NCBI RefSeq assembly: GCF_016906535.1
Contig: NC_057375.1
Coordinates: 1,178,001 to 1,242,000 of the forward strand
Direction: 5' to 3'
Origin: Rhizoctonia solani
Taxonomy: Eukaryota > Basidiomycota > Agaricomycetes > Cantharellales > Ceratobasidiaceae
DNA length: 64,000 bases
The translations under genes and the position numbers were made by a program. The notes beneath the pieces are model-generated. The model searched no databases. It worked only from the letters and a program-made list of their open reading frames with translations, and was not told the DNA's origin. Below are positions 10,902-25,550 of the stretch, piece after piece (the stretch's first letter is position 1; every line of letters starts with the position of its first letter).

Positions 10902-12929
10902 CCTACGAACACATATGGTTAGGAGGTGCTTCGGTCCATCTGGCCTGAGAGTAGATGTACCTAAGCAATGTATATGTTATGCAACGGGAAGTGATGTTGA
11001 GGAATCGATGTCAGGTTCGTGACTATTTCCTCTCGTATTTAAACTTGACATGTCTGGAAGCCGCTGGAATTCGATACTACCAGCGAGGCACAGTCCCCAG
11101 CGAAACGCGGGCTGGTCGTATGGAATAGACTTGGCGAGCTCTCATGCCTTTCAGCTCAAAGCTCAAGCCAAGCGCGCATTTACTCATAGCAATCACGGAG
11201 TTTCAGCGAGCAGAAGCGGCTGCAATCTTTATGTGACCAGATACCGGATCCAATTGGCAAATAGTTTGATATTCTAGGAACGAGCTAATTGGCAATTGGA
11301 AACACCATTTGAGTCAGCCGCGGTACCGCGGCAATGGCGGAATACTAGTCCATTACTGCCAGAGCGAAGAGCATAGGCCTGGCTGACAACTTCTATTGAT
11401 TATATAGGCTGTACGTAGCCAGATAGATTGCATTGTCGTCTCTTATTCGATCTTTGACTCGTCACCCATCCATCTATCCCCTCTTCACATTGGCAGGCGC
11501 ATATACATCGCCACATTCCAGTTCGTGACTATTTGTCTTCCATTATATCATAATATTGCGAGGCTGAATATTTTATATGGTTTCCAGAAGGCCCTTGCTC
11601 ATGCGAGCCAAGCTATGGAAAGGTACGGTCGAAGCTGTGAATCCTCCGCTCATTGCTTGTGAACTGGACTTGCTCTTTTCCGATACCGGCGGAGGCTCAT
11701 CGTATCGGTAGATATTATTGATTGAAGCAACCGCGGCTCTCCGCGGGGCTATAACGTGTGGCTCTTAATTCGGATAAGAACGGAATGTTGGTTGGCGCCA
11801 AGAAACAAATAAGGCACGTCTGTTAGTAGGGAGAGTCCAGGCCTCCCACCAATTACAAGCTCGTTGGGAACATGTACAACGTGTCAAAGGTCTCTCGTAC
11901 ATAGAGATATGTTGTACACAAACCAATGCTACCATTTTGAGGTGATCATGACGAGCACTTGGCCACCCTCTGATACATACATGTGTGCGGTGCATTCAGC
12001 CAAGGTACACAGCAGCATAGTGGCTGTACACATACCGGAGCTGCCGACTCCTCACCAGGTATCTTATCTGAGTCCAAACGTCTTGACAAGAGCCATCGTT
12101 TGTTAAATAAGCCAAATGTTTATAAGTTAGTCTATCGTTTATTCAGTTTACGTGGTTCTGGGGCACACATTTGAACTTAAAATTCCCCATGATTATAGCC
12201 AGTTCATGACCGCTTTCCTATCATCTCTTGTCATGCTTACAGTGACATATTCTGGAGGCTTGACACATTTAAAACTTAGCTATAGTACAAGCGCATTAAA
12301 TCATTGTTTCGTACATACATAGATAACAGCACCGATTTGATCACTTTGACCATCTTAGATATGGTGCAAGTTTCAAATCCTTTGTGACTTGAAGTATATT
12401 GTGTGCCCGCATAGCTATGAGAAACAAGTCATTATTATATATTATGGTAATAACAGCGCTATATCTCATAGCTATAGGAGTGCGATAGATAAAGCGGCGA
12501 ACAGGGTGGCGATGAGGAGGCTGATCACGTGAGTGCATAGTGTCTCGGTCCAAGATGATCTTAACTATATATAGTAAGGAACTTTCGCTCCCTTCCGATC
12601 TTTGTCTCTTTACCTCAACCGAACACATTAGTTGTTCTTTACCTTGTGATCACATCGATCCGAAGACACATATTCTTCACACTTCGGATCATTAGCACCA
12701 ATGGGCGAAATGCTCGAGGGGTTAGCGCAGCTCCAACAGTGTTTGTTCTATTCAGATTGCACTCTCCAATTTCCGCGAGAACTTTCCTTCATCTAGCACA
12801 ACCCCTACGCGCCCCCTATCGCATACTATCGAGGTTCCCGAACATAATCCTAGCACAGCCTGCCATTTAGTCTCCATTGCTCCACCCTTCTACCGCAGCT
12901 GACAGCCACTGTGGGTCGTTCGCGAGACC
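10902..12929. other. Gene-poor stretch with a 16-bp perfect palindrome
   Basis: No domain-bearing frame found; open frames of 60-95 codons overlap each other on both strands. A perfect 16-bp palindrome (GCCGCGGTACCGCGGC) lies at 11317-11332. Confidence 0.35.
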
Positions 12930-13610
12930 ACGGGACCACCCCATCCGCCTCGTGCCTGGTGTTCGGCGTCTATTGTATTGGGTCCCTTTTCTTTGACTTG
13001 CCAGGTGATTTGTACCTTGGCGTACCCGACCGACTACTAGGTGTAGCCAGCCGTATTATTTCTTCCGAAGCGAGTCCTTCGCACAGAGAATCACCAACGC
13101 GAATCAACACCCCCGCACTGCGGCCATGACTACCAATGAAGAACCTAGATCCCAACTACAGATGAGTCCAACTCCCACAGGTGCACTCCACCATGTTGTT
13201 AGTCATTCATAGCAGCTAATCGATGTCATGGTTGGTACCAGAAGAAGAAAACCCGCAACTCGACTGATCCAGAGTCACAGGAACCCCAGGAGGGGAAAGG
13301 AGGTGACTGGAATGGTGTGCGTGCAAATCAGAACAGTTCAAGTAATAACCAAGTGTGTCCTAACTGGCATCGCAGAATGCGTGTGCAGAGGCCTGCGATT
13401 GTGTATGCACGGTCCTGCAATGTATAACAACTGCCTTTTGTTACCTTTCATGTGTTGTAGTGATTGATAAGCGAGAGCTAGTCTCCCGTCCTTTTATTGG
13501 GGTCATTGGGGTCAGAGTTTATGCAAAGCGTTAATACATTGCTATGATTTTCCGGTATACATAGTTCGGATAGATTTAAAAGCATTGGCATTGATTGGAA
13601 GTAAACTTGT
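12930..13610 (+). repeat. Tandem segmental duplication, copy A (decayed gene)
   Basis: This roughly 0.7-kb segment aligns over its whole length with the segment starting about 1 kb further on. Shared landmarks in order are: CGTGCCTGG..GGCGTCTAT; GCGAGTC..CTTCG; a start context encoding MTTNEEPRSQ..MSPTPTG; a probable intron; GATCCAGA(G/A)TCACA; TGATAAG; and AAACTTGTC. Neither copy gives an open frame beyond about 45-60 codons. The intact parent presumably had a short N-terminal exon ending in the SPTPTG segment. No function can be assigned. Confidence 0.65.
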
Positions 13611-13944
13611 CATAAAGTTGTTAAAGGGAGGCACTCTATAATTCTTGTAACAGGTTCGATAGTATGTTTGTACGCAACAAACAAAGTGATGAGCCGAGTG
13701 GCGACGAAGTGGCGGGTCACGCGGACGTGAATCATGAGATTTCTCAGATAGAGACCATTCATATCACGACCTGAAGCCTCTAAAAGGAGTTTTGTCCTAT
13801 CAAATATAAGCTCTACTTCGCACCACATATTCCTAACATAGCCTGAACTTTATCCATTACCCCTTCCACTATAGCCACCAATAGGCTGTAGTAGCGGTGC
13901 GAACAAATATTACAATATTTCCCATTTCATATAAAAAATCGGAC

Positions 13945-14670
13945 TCGTTCTCAAGACTAACCTACCCCGCATCGTGCCTGGTTATTGGGCGTCTATCTTA
14001 TTGCGATAATTTGCTCTTTGACTTATGAGGCAATTGATGGTTTACTGCACCCTTGCCGACCGCGAAGCGTAGTCAAATGCAGCATTTCTTTTAAAGCGAG
14101 TCTTCCTTCGTGCAGAGGTGGATTGCAACTAACCTATATCTCTTACGCTCTGACCATGACCACGAATGAAGAGCCCAGGCCTCAAGCTGAGATGAGCCCT
14201 ACCCCTACAGGTAAACTCTGCCGTATCACGTGTTGCCTATAACCGTTAATTGAGACGGGACTCAGTATCAGACGAAGAGAAGGCACGCCACGGTCGATCC
14301 AGAATCACAAGAACACCAACAAGGAGAAAAGGAAGGCTGTAATTGGTGCGTGCAAGAAACTCGAGCGACGATCAAGTCCACCCTAACAGTGCCATAGATC
14401 GCATGTGCACAGGCTTGTAGTGTGTTCGCAGTCCTTCAATGCATAACAGGCTGCGTGAGACTGGGTTTCGTATGTTCCGGTAATTGATAAGTGGATACCC
14501 ATACCCCTCATTGGGTTTGGGTTATCGAGGTTGGGATTATGGGTGGTGCTGATTTAGGCTCTAAGAATGTTTCGGACACACGTACCTCGGATTAGATTTA
14601 CGGAAATTTCCGCTGTCTGCAAATAAAACTTGTCGTAGGGTTTTTTTAAAGCGAGCCTCTCTCGCCAACG
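13945..14670 (+). repeat. Tandem segmental duplication, copy B (decayed gene)
   Basis: Second member of the pair. The start context encodes MTTNEEPRPQAEMSPTPTG at about 14157-14213, followed by a GT donor. The acceptor-like CTCAG near 14266 leads to a basic stretch (TVSDEEKARHGRS) ending at TAA after about 43 residues. Many differences from copy A are transitions, and there are indels, so the duplication is old compared with the 23.4-kb repeat. The copy runs up to the 3' end of the phosphatase gene on the opposite strand. Confidence 0.65.
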
Positions 14671-14748
14671 TGGGGGGACTCGTAGATTCAAAGGGTGATC
14701 GATACAGGCACAATCGATATGGCCGGTACATCACCTCGATAGTTCCGC

Positions 14749-16110
14749 CTACATAAAATACTGTGCACCTGCCCCACCCTACATCGAGGTTAGCTCACGT
14801 GGTCAACAAGCCGAAGAGCGCGACCCACTATTCGTCGTAACGGCATTCCCCTATCGCGTTCATTCTCAGGTGCAGGGCCGTAGTCAATGAAATCTCTTGT
14901 TCCGTCCTCGTGGAATCGCATGATAGAGGCCAGATTACCACATCTACGGTGACAGTTAGGAGCGCAGCGTTTTTGTTCAAAATAACACCGTACCGGTAGC
15001 AATAGTTTGGCGCCGACCAAACTGTCACCAGTGAAGTGTTGAACATGTATTTGTGGCCTTCCTGTACCAGTTGGTGCGCGCGAGCAATCAATTTGAGCCC
15101 GTTTACGTGATTGAACTAGGGGTATATATTATCAGAGGCTCTACATAGCAGCATGGCGTCAACCTACCTCGCGTGTCACATTGCCTCCGAATAACCAACC
15201 TGCACCCCTTGGGCTCACTGCCCATGCAGGAATCATCATCGGGTCCGACCACATAAGATCTGAGCCACACAGCATATTACGAATCGGCCCTTCCGGGGGG
15301 AAAGAAAGTTGGACGAACCGCAAAATGCACCCTCATGGGGGATCTCCTGGGCTCGTGTCAGAACGCGGATTTGGTCGAGTGTTCGGATATCGGGTGATAG
15401 TCCTCCGTGTACGCACAAGACCTCGCCATCGATAAATCTATTGGGTTCAGACTCTCGTGGTTAGAAGGCAAATCGGAGAAATTGTAAGGAGCTCGTACTG
15501 CCGCGAGGTTGAGGTAATCAAGGTAGTGCAACAGGCCTTCCATACTGACGAGCTACCATACTTTTGTTGGCATTCGTCTGCGTATGGATTTGAGATCGCA
15601 CCTCAAGCGCAAGCCAGAATGGGTTACACACCATAAAAGCCGTATACTTGTGATCTGGCGACTCTCATGGTTTCCACGTAATAACGTCACTTTATCGGGA
15701 TACCTAGGAGCGCATTCGAGAAGTGTTAATTCCACGAGTTGATTTCTTGGAGAAAAACTCCACCTTGCCTTGAGTGCGAGAAGCAGATACGGTCTCGAGA
15801 CTATAGTTGCCCCGATCTACAAAATCACCCTAGGGGGCCACCTCAATATGGGGTTTGAGCTATGGATGTTATCAAACGAACCATAAAAATGTATTTTGTA
15901 TCCGGAACCATCCCGCCCTTTCTCAACAATTCTAATAAATCCCAAAACTGCCCATGAATATCACCCACATATCGTCACCGGACTGGCAATAGGCTGAATG
16001 TTTCCCTCTTCTATAAGTATCGCTCTAACTCGATTGCACAAAGCAGTAATATCAGCCTCAGGGAGGTGTTGACATTTCATTAAATGGGGGAGCCACTGGT
16101 CGGGATGCAT
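14749..16110 (-). CDS. PP2A-like serine/threonine protein phosphatase, PPG1 type (frameshifted)
   Basis: Metal-dependent PPP-family phosphatase. From ATG at 16110 the minus strand reads [17 protein letters not shown], then the core motifs in order: [133 protein letters not shown], then [10 protein letters not shown]. The AVSPRGAG and [15 protein letters not shown] pattern suits PPG1 rather than PP4 or SIT4. A possible last 12-nt exon (14749-14760) would end the protein in YFM, echoing the conserved YFL tail; otherwise the stop is at 14790. At least three indels break the frame: an extra G in GDIHG, one after SLET, and one near the WKACC exon. All catalytic motifs are otherwise kept, which favours sequencing error over a pseudogene. 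Confidence 0.8.
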
Positions 16111-16691
16111 TGGCGGTAAGGTGCGAAAGGTGTGGTTGTTACATTCTGGACACGTAACCCTGGCTAGGTGTGTTACACGGGGGCGGTGTTACATATGGGT
16201 CGCACCTCGATGCTCAAACCCATCCAGGAACACCCGGGGTTAGCGAAAAATCATCCGACTGGTGGTATTGCTTCCACTGTATCTGCACGGCCTTCTCTGT
16301 TCTCGCGCATATGTGCCTTGCGGCCATGAATCCACTATTGTGAACAGAAGATCGATCCCACACGTGGCCGCAGTACCAGTGGGTTTCATCCGGGTACTCT
16401 CGTTGCTGGGATCCCCCAGGGTGCGGTTCAAACTCTCAAGAGTCCCAAAGTCGCCCGCCATAATAACATATATTACAGAACAATGATAATAGCACTCAAT
16501 AATAGCTTATACAAGAGCAGCAAATAGATTACAATGGCTAGCAATGAGGGCAAAGCGGTATGGCGAAGTGAGCTAAGCCAAGGAACACTCCGATCAGATC
16601 CCGTAATGGAAGTAGAAATACTAGAATGCCCACCAAGCTAGTTGAATAGAAAAAAGTGCAGGTGGACCAATGGAATATGATAATGCTCTAG
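16111..16691. other. Intergenic, nothing recognised
   Basis: Promoter region of the phosphatase and 3' flank of the next minus-strand gene. Open frames at 16240-16486 on both strands overlap each other and show no motif. Confidence 0.3.
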
Positions 16692-17542
16692 TTATGTTTC
16701 TTCTTCCTCGGGTTTGCGACTGGCCTCCTGGGAAGTTCGCGTCGATGTTTCAACCCAGGCTTGAACGCTATTTTGACCCCTTTCATATATGGAGTGTCCG
16801 AGTCTAGGGGAAGGTCTCAATATGCTGTCTAGCGCGTCATCCGTGACGAGCTTCAGACGATTTGGTCCAAGCATGACCTTGGAGCCTCTCCCCGGAGCTG
16901 GTTCACTGATAGACGATGGTATTAGATCCGCCGAAGGAAGTTCGACCAATGCTGCAGACTCGGTCGCTTTCGGAGCAGCACGAGATGGAGACTTGTTTGT
17001 CTGAGGAAACACGAAAGATACGTCCGCTTGGTGATGTATTAAAAGGAGATTTTGCCTGATCCGGTGTAAGCGTAGACATTGTAACAGAAGATGAGCTGGT
17101 GCTGTCGTATGAAGCGTTGGGCTGCAGTGGAGGTCGCTGCTGTCCCTCCATTGTTTTCTGCGCACAGCAGAGGATGCTCTGGTGTGAAAGAAAGGTAATA
17201 GACTTGGCAGCTCAACCGGCCCCGCAGAACCGAATATAAACAAGCCCCGGTGGCCACTTGTAAATCTAACCTCGGACACACCGTACGGTTCTTCTGCATA
17301 CCGGCGGGGTCTGGATCTGGAGCTATGGGGCCTGAAGATCGACGGGCACTGCCACTCAGGAGCGCAAGAGTTTCCTTTTGCGCCAGATACGAGGTTTCAT
17401 TCCCAGGACTGGCCTGATTAAACAGAAAGGTCTCGATCGGAGAACCGCTTCGTACGAAATACACGCTGCACACGGCACAACTAACTTGATTCAGGTTCGA
17501 GACTATACTCAAAGATGTATTTAATGGCTTATTCATTTGCAA
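16692..17542 (-). CDS. Uncharacterised Ser/Thr-rich protein (frameshifted)
   Basis: I do not recognise the family. From 17542 the minus strand encodes MQMNKPLNTSLSIVSNLNQ, then VCSVYFVRSGSPIETFLFNQ and KETLALLSGSARRSS. In overlapping frames it continues with YGVSEVRFTSGHRGLFIFG and then a polar region (MSTLTPDQAKSPFNTSPSG). The last part (LGPNRLKLVTDDALDSILRP to a Lys/Glu tail, stop at 16692) is in the frame used at 17279. At least one frameshift near 17000-17040 or an unrecognised intron separates the blocks. Composition suggests a largely disordered protein with a short folded N-terminal part. It sits in a run of minus-strand genes. Confidence 0.4.
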
Positions 17543-17699
17543 ACTTCTGTCAAAACTGAGTTCTTCCAGCGAACCGCTTCGACAATTGATTCGGGGTCCT
17601 AACCGACCGTGTTCGATACACCATTCTCTGCGGCCTCAATTGGGTCCTTTCTAAACCTTATACGACGAGGGGCGTGAGCAGTTCGGCTCGGTCGCTCGA

Positions 17700-19219
17700 T
17701 CAACCAACATACCTATGATAATACGAGTACAAAATATTCCCCTCGCTTGGGTAAAGGAGGAGATCGTAAATCGTTGCTGCCACGAGGCCAACGAATGGTC
17801 CCATCTAGGTAGGTTTGTACGTAATCAGAACCCATGCTCCATGATACGCCTCAAACTTACGATGGGTGCGTAGAGCCAATATTGGGCACGATAATTCCAT
17901 ACTAGAAATAGCTGTTAAATGCGGAGCTCCAAGGCGAGAACTAATACTTACCATCACGACCGTAACCCACAAACCAGCAGAGCAAACGAGGTCCAAGGTC
18001 ACGAGCGGGATTCAAAGCAAACCTAAATGTATGACCAATACATTATTAATTATCTGGGACGTGGTTGGCTCTCACGAGTATGCCGTACATACCCGGTCTG
18101 AGAGCCGATACTCGCACTGGCTGACAAGAGTACCATGAACAATGCGAGGGGAACAATGAACCCAGGAACTGCTCCATTCCGTTTATCCGTGACCGCAAGG
18201 ACGACGAATACCAGTAGGAAAGTCCCGAGTGCCTAAGAGTGCCGTCAACCACCTCAACTAATCAGGCTATTTATATATGTGCATACCTCATTGTAAAACA
18301 TAGTGCTATACATCATGTTTAGCACCTGCATACAACCAGCGGAAAGATCATAAACTTACCGTTGGTCATGTAGTCGGCCTGTATGACGATGGCAATGAGC
18401 TCCGGCGTTACGGGGCAAGGATAATCTATTACGCACCGGGAATGTTGCAAAAGACTAGCAGTACCCGGAACACTTCTCACACTACCGCCCTCGTAGATGT
18501 TGATAGCAATATGGGTTTGCATATATGAGTGCAGCTCCGACACATGCACCCAGTACCTGTGCTAGCATAGCCAGGAACCTTTTCCAAGAAAATCCACGGA
18601 AGATCGCTTGTACAAGTGTTACGGCCGGTTGAGATGACCCCCCTGGAAGAACACCATCAGCCAACTTCTATATGAAGGAGAAGATAAACCATACAGAGAT
18701 TCCGGACGAGACCCAAGCACCAAGTGCCAACCCTGTTCCCCACGCCAAGGACACAGTGGCGTAATTCTATTCGGTGGACTAATGTGAACTATGCAATCAG
18801 TTTTTACTGCGATGAATACTCACCCCTTTAGGTGGATGAAACTTGCGGTGAAGACGTCAACGTGCTTTGGCAGTTGACACCGAGACCGATTATCATGAAG
18901 AGCATCGTCTGAAACATGGGGCAACAGTCAAAATCAGCTAAAACAATAAACACACTACTCACGCCGATGAACTCCGCCGAAGTTCACGGATGATCGACCT
19001 GACAGAGGATGCGGGGTTGAGCCGCCTCTACGGTTTCGTGAGACGCGACGGCTGTCCTGCTGGGATAATGGTGGTATATAGCATACTGTTTAGGGCTGTG
19101 GTTCGATGGAGACGACATCGACGTTGGTGAGATGGGTGACGACGATTGGCGATTAATTCGTGCGCCTGATCGGGTGAGGTGGCAAGTCGAATAGGGCGTG
19201 GAGGAGGAATGGTAGCCAT
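17700..19219 (-). CDS. Aquaglyceroporin (MIP family channel), frameshifted
   Basis: Plasma-membrane channel for water and small polyols such as glycerol. Minus-strand order: a cytosolic N terminus from ATG 19219; TMLFMIIGLGVNCQSTLT; TVSLAWGTGLALGAWVSSGIS; the first half-helix GHLNPAVTLVQA (one C missing in the CCC of NPA); AIFRGFSWKRFLAMLAQVLG; IYEGGSVRSVPGTASL; ALGTFLLVFVVLAVTDKRNG; the second half-helix FALNPARDLGPRLL; YRAQYWLYAP; and MGPFVGLVAATIYDLLLYP. Well-phased 3' exons are 18093-18232, 17952-18022, 17861-17901 and 17700-17804. NPA and NPARD with the D of the second motif mark the glycerol-facilitator branch. Two or three one-base corrections are needed (NPA motif, the T run before ATFP, and the short exon before NEALGTF). 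Confidence 0.85.
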
Positions 19220-20882
19220 ATTCTAAGGAGCTGAGGGAAAAAATAAAGAAAATACAATATAAAATTCAAACAATGGGCTAGTGGGATGGCTTGAGAGGAA
19301 CTGCAGTGAGAGACATTGTATGCGCAATGCACTTGTTATATGCGTGGCCCAATGGCTCATCTTGGCCAGTGACGTCGTATACATTCTTGTCTTCTCTTTG
19401 CGTCTGAAAAAAGGCATCTTCCTTTGAGGATTTAGTCATATCTCGACCGACCAGATTTGGAGTACCCGTTGCTCTACTAATTCAATTCACGAGAGCTCCA
19501 CAACCTGAACTTTATTACTCGTCGGCACCCATGATACTTGAGGTTCTTATTGAATAGTGCTAGTAATAGTAACTAATCCAATTGTAAATTAAGAGTAACC
19601 CAGACATTTGACGCGTCGAATCTCAAATCCATTTCTGAAATCAGATACGCAAAGTCATTTATATAATCACATCAGGGGATGCCATTGAGCGACTGCAAGT
19701 GTTACTAATGATTCCGTCTACACCTGGCGTGGTAGCTTGTCAATAGTAGGGCTCCGTTAGTATGGGTATTAAACATATCAAGCAGCAATCCATTGTGAAC
19801 CGAAAGAACACCATGATTGGAGGGAAGCAATAATGTATATCCCGATGCTTCTTCTTCGAAGTACCTCGTGCACCATGGATAGCGGATCATAGAGGCACCC
19901 GCCGGAAATCCGACAACTGCGCCGTTTGCTTGATAACCATGTGTGTGTGTTAAAATCAATTGATTACCAGTTTTGCGGCTCCCAACTTGGGTAGACTCCT
20001 TAATATGAATGGTCCCACGGCCTATGATACTGTATTGGCATATCATGGGAACCGGCGCTTGTTTATCCTGTGCATATACTTACACCCTTCGCTGTGGACC
20101 CGTCTATTACTTCTCATAGACTAAAGTGGAAATGGTCACTATGAATTGTCTGCTTAAGGTAGTACATTAGTTACCAATAACAATATCCCTCGTAGCATTA
20201 GCAACCTATCCACGGAGACCGCCTATTGCACCCACGACCAGTACCGATTCGAAACCTACTTCAGCCCTCATGGATACCATTATAATAGGAGCATCGGTAA
20301 ACACGAATGGACCATTGGACGACGCTCTGACTAACAATGACGTGGGAGGGAAAGCAATCGAAGTCGGAGGTAGCAAGGGACAACAACCTGGAACTTCCTC
20401 TGACATGTTCTGACTTCTTGTTGTCTCGCACTGGCTGCGCGCATACCAGTCTTGTGGAACTATGAACACACTTGATGGGGCAGATTGATGTTTGTAAACG
20501 ATGCTGACTGATAGCATACAAGGTTAACAGCTCTCCATTTAAAAAAGTACATTCTTCACCCGGAAGACGTCATCCTTGGAACGACAGGCATACTCCTGTT
20601 TAAAGCGTGGATTGTATCAAGCACATGATTCTCAGTAAAGATAGCGGCACAGGCCAAATAGCCGTTGCGCACCTGAAGTTCACAAAGTAGCTTCACTGGA
20701 CATTGCATGGAGGATAATTTACGCCTAGATACACCTTCAATAAAGAATCGAAACAAGCACGTGGTACATCTAATCCATATTCCCGATTACTGTAATCTAT
20801 CAACATGTTCCGATAACCATCCAAGGACTAATGAGGTTAATTAGTAATGTGCCATTTAACCGAACCAAAACCAAAGGGTAAC
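19220..20882. other. Gene-poor stretch, unrecognised minus-strand open frames
   Basis: Minus-strand open frames of 113 codons (19705-20046), 103 codons (20206-20517) and 66 codons (20556-20756) follow one another and could be exons of an unknown gene, but no splice chain or motif supports it. The part next to 19220 is probably aquaglyceroporin 5' UTR and promoter. Confidence 0.3.
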
Positions 20883-23243
<2,361 letters not shown>

Positions 23244-23347
23244 CTTGAGCCAAGGCTTTTCGTGAGGTACGGTGGATCTGACAATGAAATGCAAAAAGTC
23301 GTAGCGTGGCGTAAAAATTGAGGCAAAGGCGGAGAGGACCAGGACCA

Positions 23348-23723
23348 GTGGGCAAGTGCAGCTGAGGATCAAAAGCTGGCTGGACTTGAGTCAAGTGCGA
23401 GGTGTCGTCTCAAGAGCGCAAGAGCACGCTGGGACTGAAAGAAGGACAGACTCCCCTCAAGGCGTGGTGTGATCAGCTCCCTTGCAGCGAGGCAGCCAGC
23501 AAGGTCTCCCAACGTGCCTAAGGAAGTGTGGAAGTGGGCAAGTGCAGCTGAGGATCAAAAGCTGGCTGGACTTGAGTCAAGTGCGGAGGTGGTCGTCTCA
23601 AGAGCGCAAGAGCACGCTGGGGACTGAAAGAAGGACAGACTCCCACTCAAGGCGTGGTTGATCAGCTCCGGCTTGCAGCGAGGCAGCCAGCAAGGTCTCC
23701 CAACGTGCCTAAGGAAGTGTGGA
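23348..23723. repeat. Two-unit tandem direct repeat (186 and 190 bp)
   Basis: Unit 1 is 23348-23533 and unit 2 is 23534-23723. Both begin GTGGGCAAGTGCAGC and end AAGGAAGTGTGGA. Aligned by eye they differ at six places, all insertions or deletions of 1-2 bases (mostly G), with no substitution. The repeat lies about 100 bp upstream of the chitinase start codon, so it may be part of the promoter. Confidence 0.9.
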
Positions 23724-24480
23724 TATCCATTTTAAAACAACGTGGCCGCAATGTTGATCGCATGCAATGCTTACTGTTCTGGAAGGCACCCACCCCAACT
23801 TTATCAAATTTCCAGACATAAGCCGTGGACAAGCGTATCTTCCTACTCCACCTGCTGCGGATAAAATATTGAGAAGATTCGATGGCTGTTTGCTATTGGC
23901 CTGTGTGGGTAGACAAGGGTGTCTTGATGAATTCCCAATTCCCTCGAGGCCCTCAAAAACCTTAACAGAGTGTATAGCCACCAACTTGGCATACAGCCGC
24001 TCTGCCGATCGACAGGTAATCATCTATCCAACTATACACTTGCCTAGTGCCTTCGTGCCACCTAAAGGAGCAAATGTAGCACAGAACCGAGTCTTAACTA
24101 TACCTATTCTCCCACTTCTCTGGCAAGCTTGAAACACATCATCCCCCATCGTGTTTATCGAAACGTGGTTTGGCAGCCTTACAAATCTCTCAAACATCTT
24201 TGAAGGCCTATATTTGTACAGTTCCAGACTGAATGTGTGCCATCATATTCCAAATATAGCACTGATAACATCCACGGATGCTACCCAATCGCCTCGTGAC
24301 ATCCAGCGTGGAAATGAACTACGCACACTGATCAAGCACCTGTGTTCACAATGTATCTAGCAAGCCACGGAAGCATTCAGACACACCGTGAGAAGAGGGC
24401 ACAAATATGTGCAATCCAAGATTACCTTGAAACAACACCTGAAGCGATTAAGCTTCGGAATATTCCGGAAGAAATACGGT
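23724..24480. other. Gene-poor, unrecognised open frame
   Basis: A plus-strand open frame of 121 codons (23767-24132) has no motif I can name and no supporting splice structure. Nothing else is seen. Confidence 0.3.
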
Positions 24481-24594
24481 ACTTTATGTTCATAATAAAA
24501 CCAGATTCGAGGACCATATTGTAATGCATTGGGCCAAGCCCTGCGCAGTCGAGAATTCCAGCCAATTCCAGCGTTTTGCATCTCTTGGCAGCCG
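24481..24594. repeat. Direct repeat, copy 1 (about 115 bp)
   Basis: Matches 25155-25271 in the same orientation. The last 65 or so bases (from CTGCGCAGTCGAGAATTC to TCTTGGCAGCCG) are identical; the first 50 carry several substitutions and indels. The two copies lie 674 bp apart start to start. They may be ends of a decayed element or a dispersed duplication. Confidence 0.8.
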
Positions 24595-25154
24595 ATTATT
24601 CTAAACTGCTCAGGGTCCAGTCTTGGCAGCCATTTTGTATGCAGACCACAATTTGTACGTACCACAAATACATTGTAACACATGCATGCAACGCACAAAA
24701 ATACAATAAAATGTTGACCTTTGTAATAATGGTCTCTGGCGTCCTCAAAAATGAGGTGGTCATGTAAACGCAACCGTCGTTCCAAGGTCCCCTGTTTCCG
24801 TGGCCCCATATACCTTGCAAGGACCTCATCCGCGCACAAGTAGTGGGGCCAAACACGCCAGACATGTCACAGGCTACTGATTTTTTTCTTTATATACTCA
24901 TATACGTTGTATGTTAAAAACGATTGCATTTATGGTCCGTTGGTGTAATTGCAAATTGGTCAAGGAGACGAATCACGCTTGGTCTAGAAATGTAGACCCC
25001 ACCCACGCGCCTGTGCCACTTCCGTCTTACGGGAGGTGCATGCGTCTGGGGTCCTACCTAGATCATCGGAGCGGAGTCGGCCCGTATCCGACGGACCGTT
25101 TATTTGGCCTTCTGACCGTGCCAGATCTTGCACGTATCTTACGGGTAGTCAACC

Positions 25155-25271
25155 ACTTTATGTCATAATTAAATCAGATTCCGAGGGACCAATATTATAA
25201 TGCATTGGGCCAAGGCCCTGCGCAGTCGAGAATTCCAGCCAATTCCAGCGTTTTGCATCTCTTGGCAGCCG
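25155..25271. repeat. Direct repeat, copy 2 (about 117 bp)
   Basis: Partner of 24481-24594, same orientation. The DNA between the copies (24595-25154) has no recognisable transposase, integrase or reverse transcriptase fragment. Confidence 0.8.
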
Positions 25272-25550
25272 TATATCGCGCAGTAAAGTAGACGAATCCC
25301 AGGGGTCCACGAAATAATATAGGTTTACGTATCAAAACCCATTCATAAAAATAGGCAACAAGAGATGTAGCATTGGATCTTATGGAAAGATATTTTTCTG
25401 TCTCCTGAGCATTAACCTTGAAAACATGTTAATTTAATTGGCTCTAGCCTACCTGACACCATCTCGTGTTATGTATAATCTCTCAGTACTCTGAAGGTAT
25501 ATATTAACTGAACAAACTCCGAACAATAACATATAGTATACCACCAGGTG

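Noticed and set aside
12930..14670. Zn2Cys6 transcription factor in the tandem duplication
   Set aside because: Some frames show scattered Cys and basic residues, but the C-x2-C-x6-C spacing is absent in both copies.
24595..25154. Solo-LTR or LTR retrotransposon between the 24.5 and 25.2 kb direct repeats
   Set aside because: The repeats lack TG..CA ends and a target-site duplication that I could see, and no polymerase or integrase remnant lies between them.
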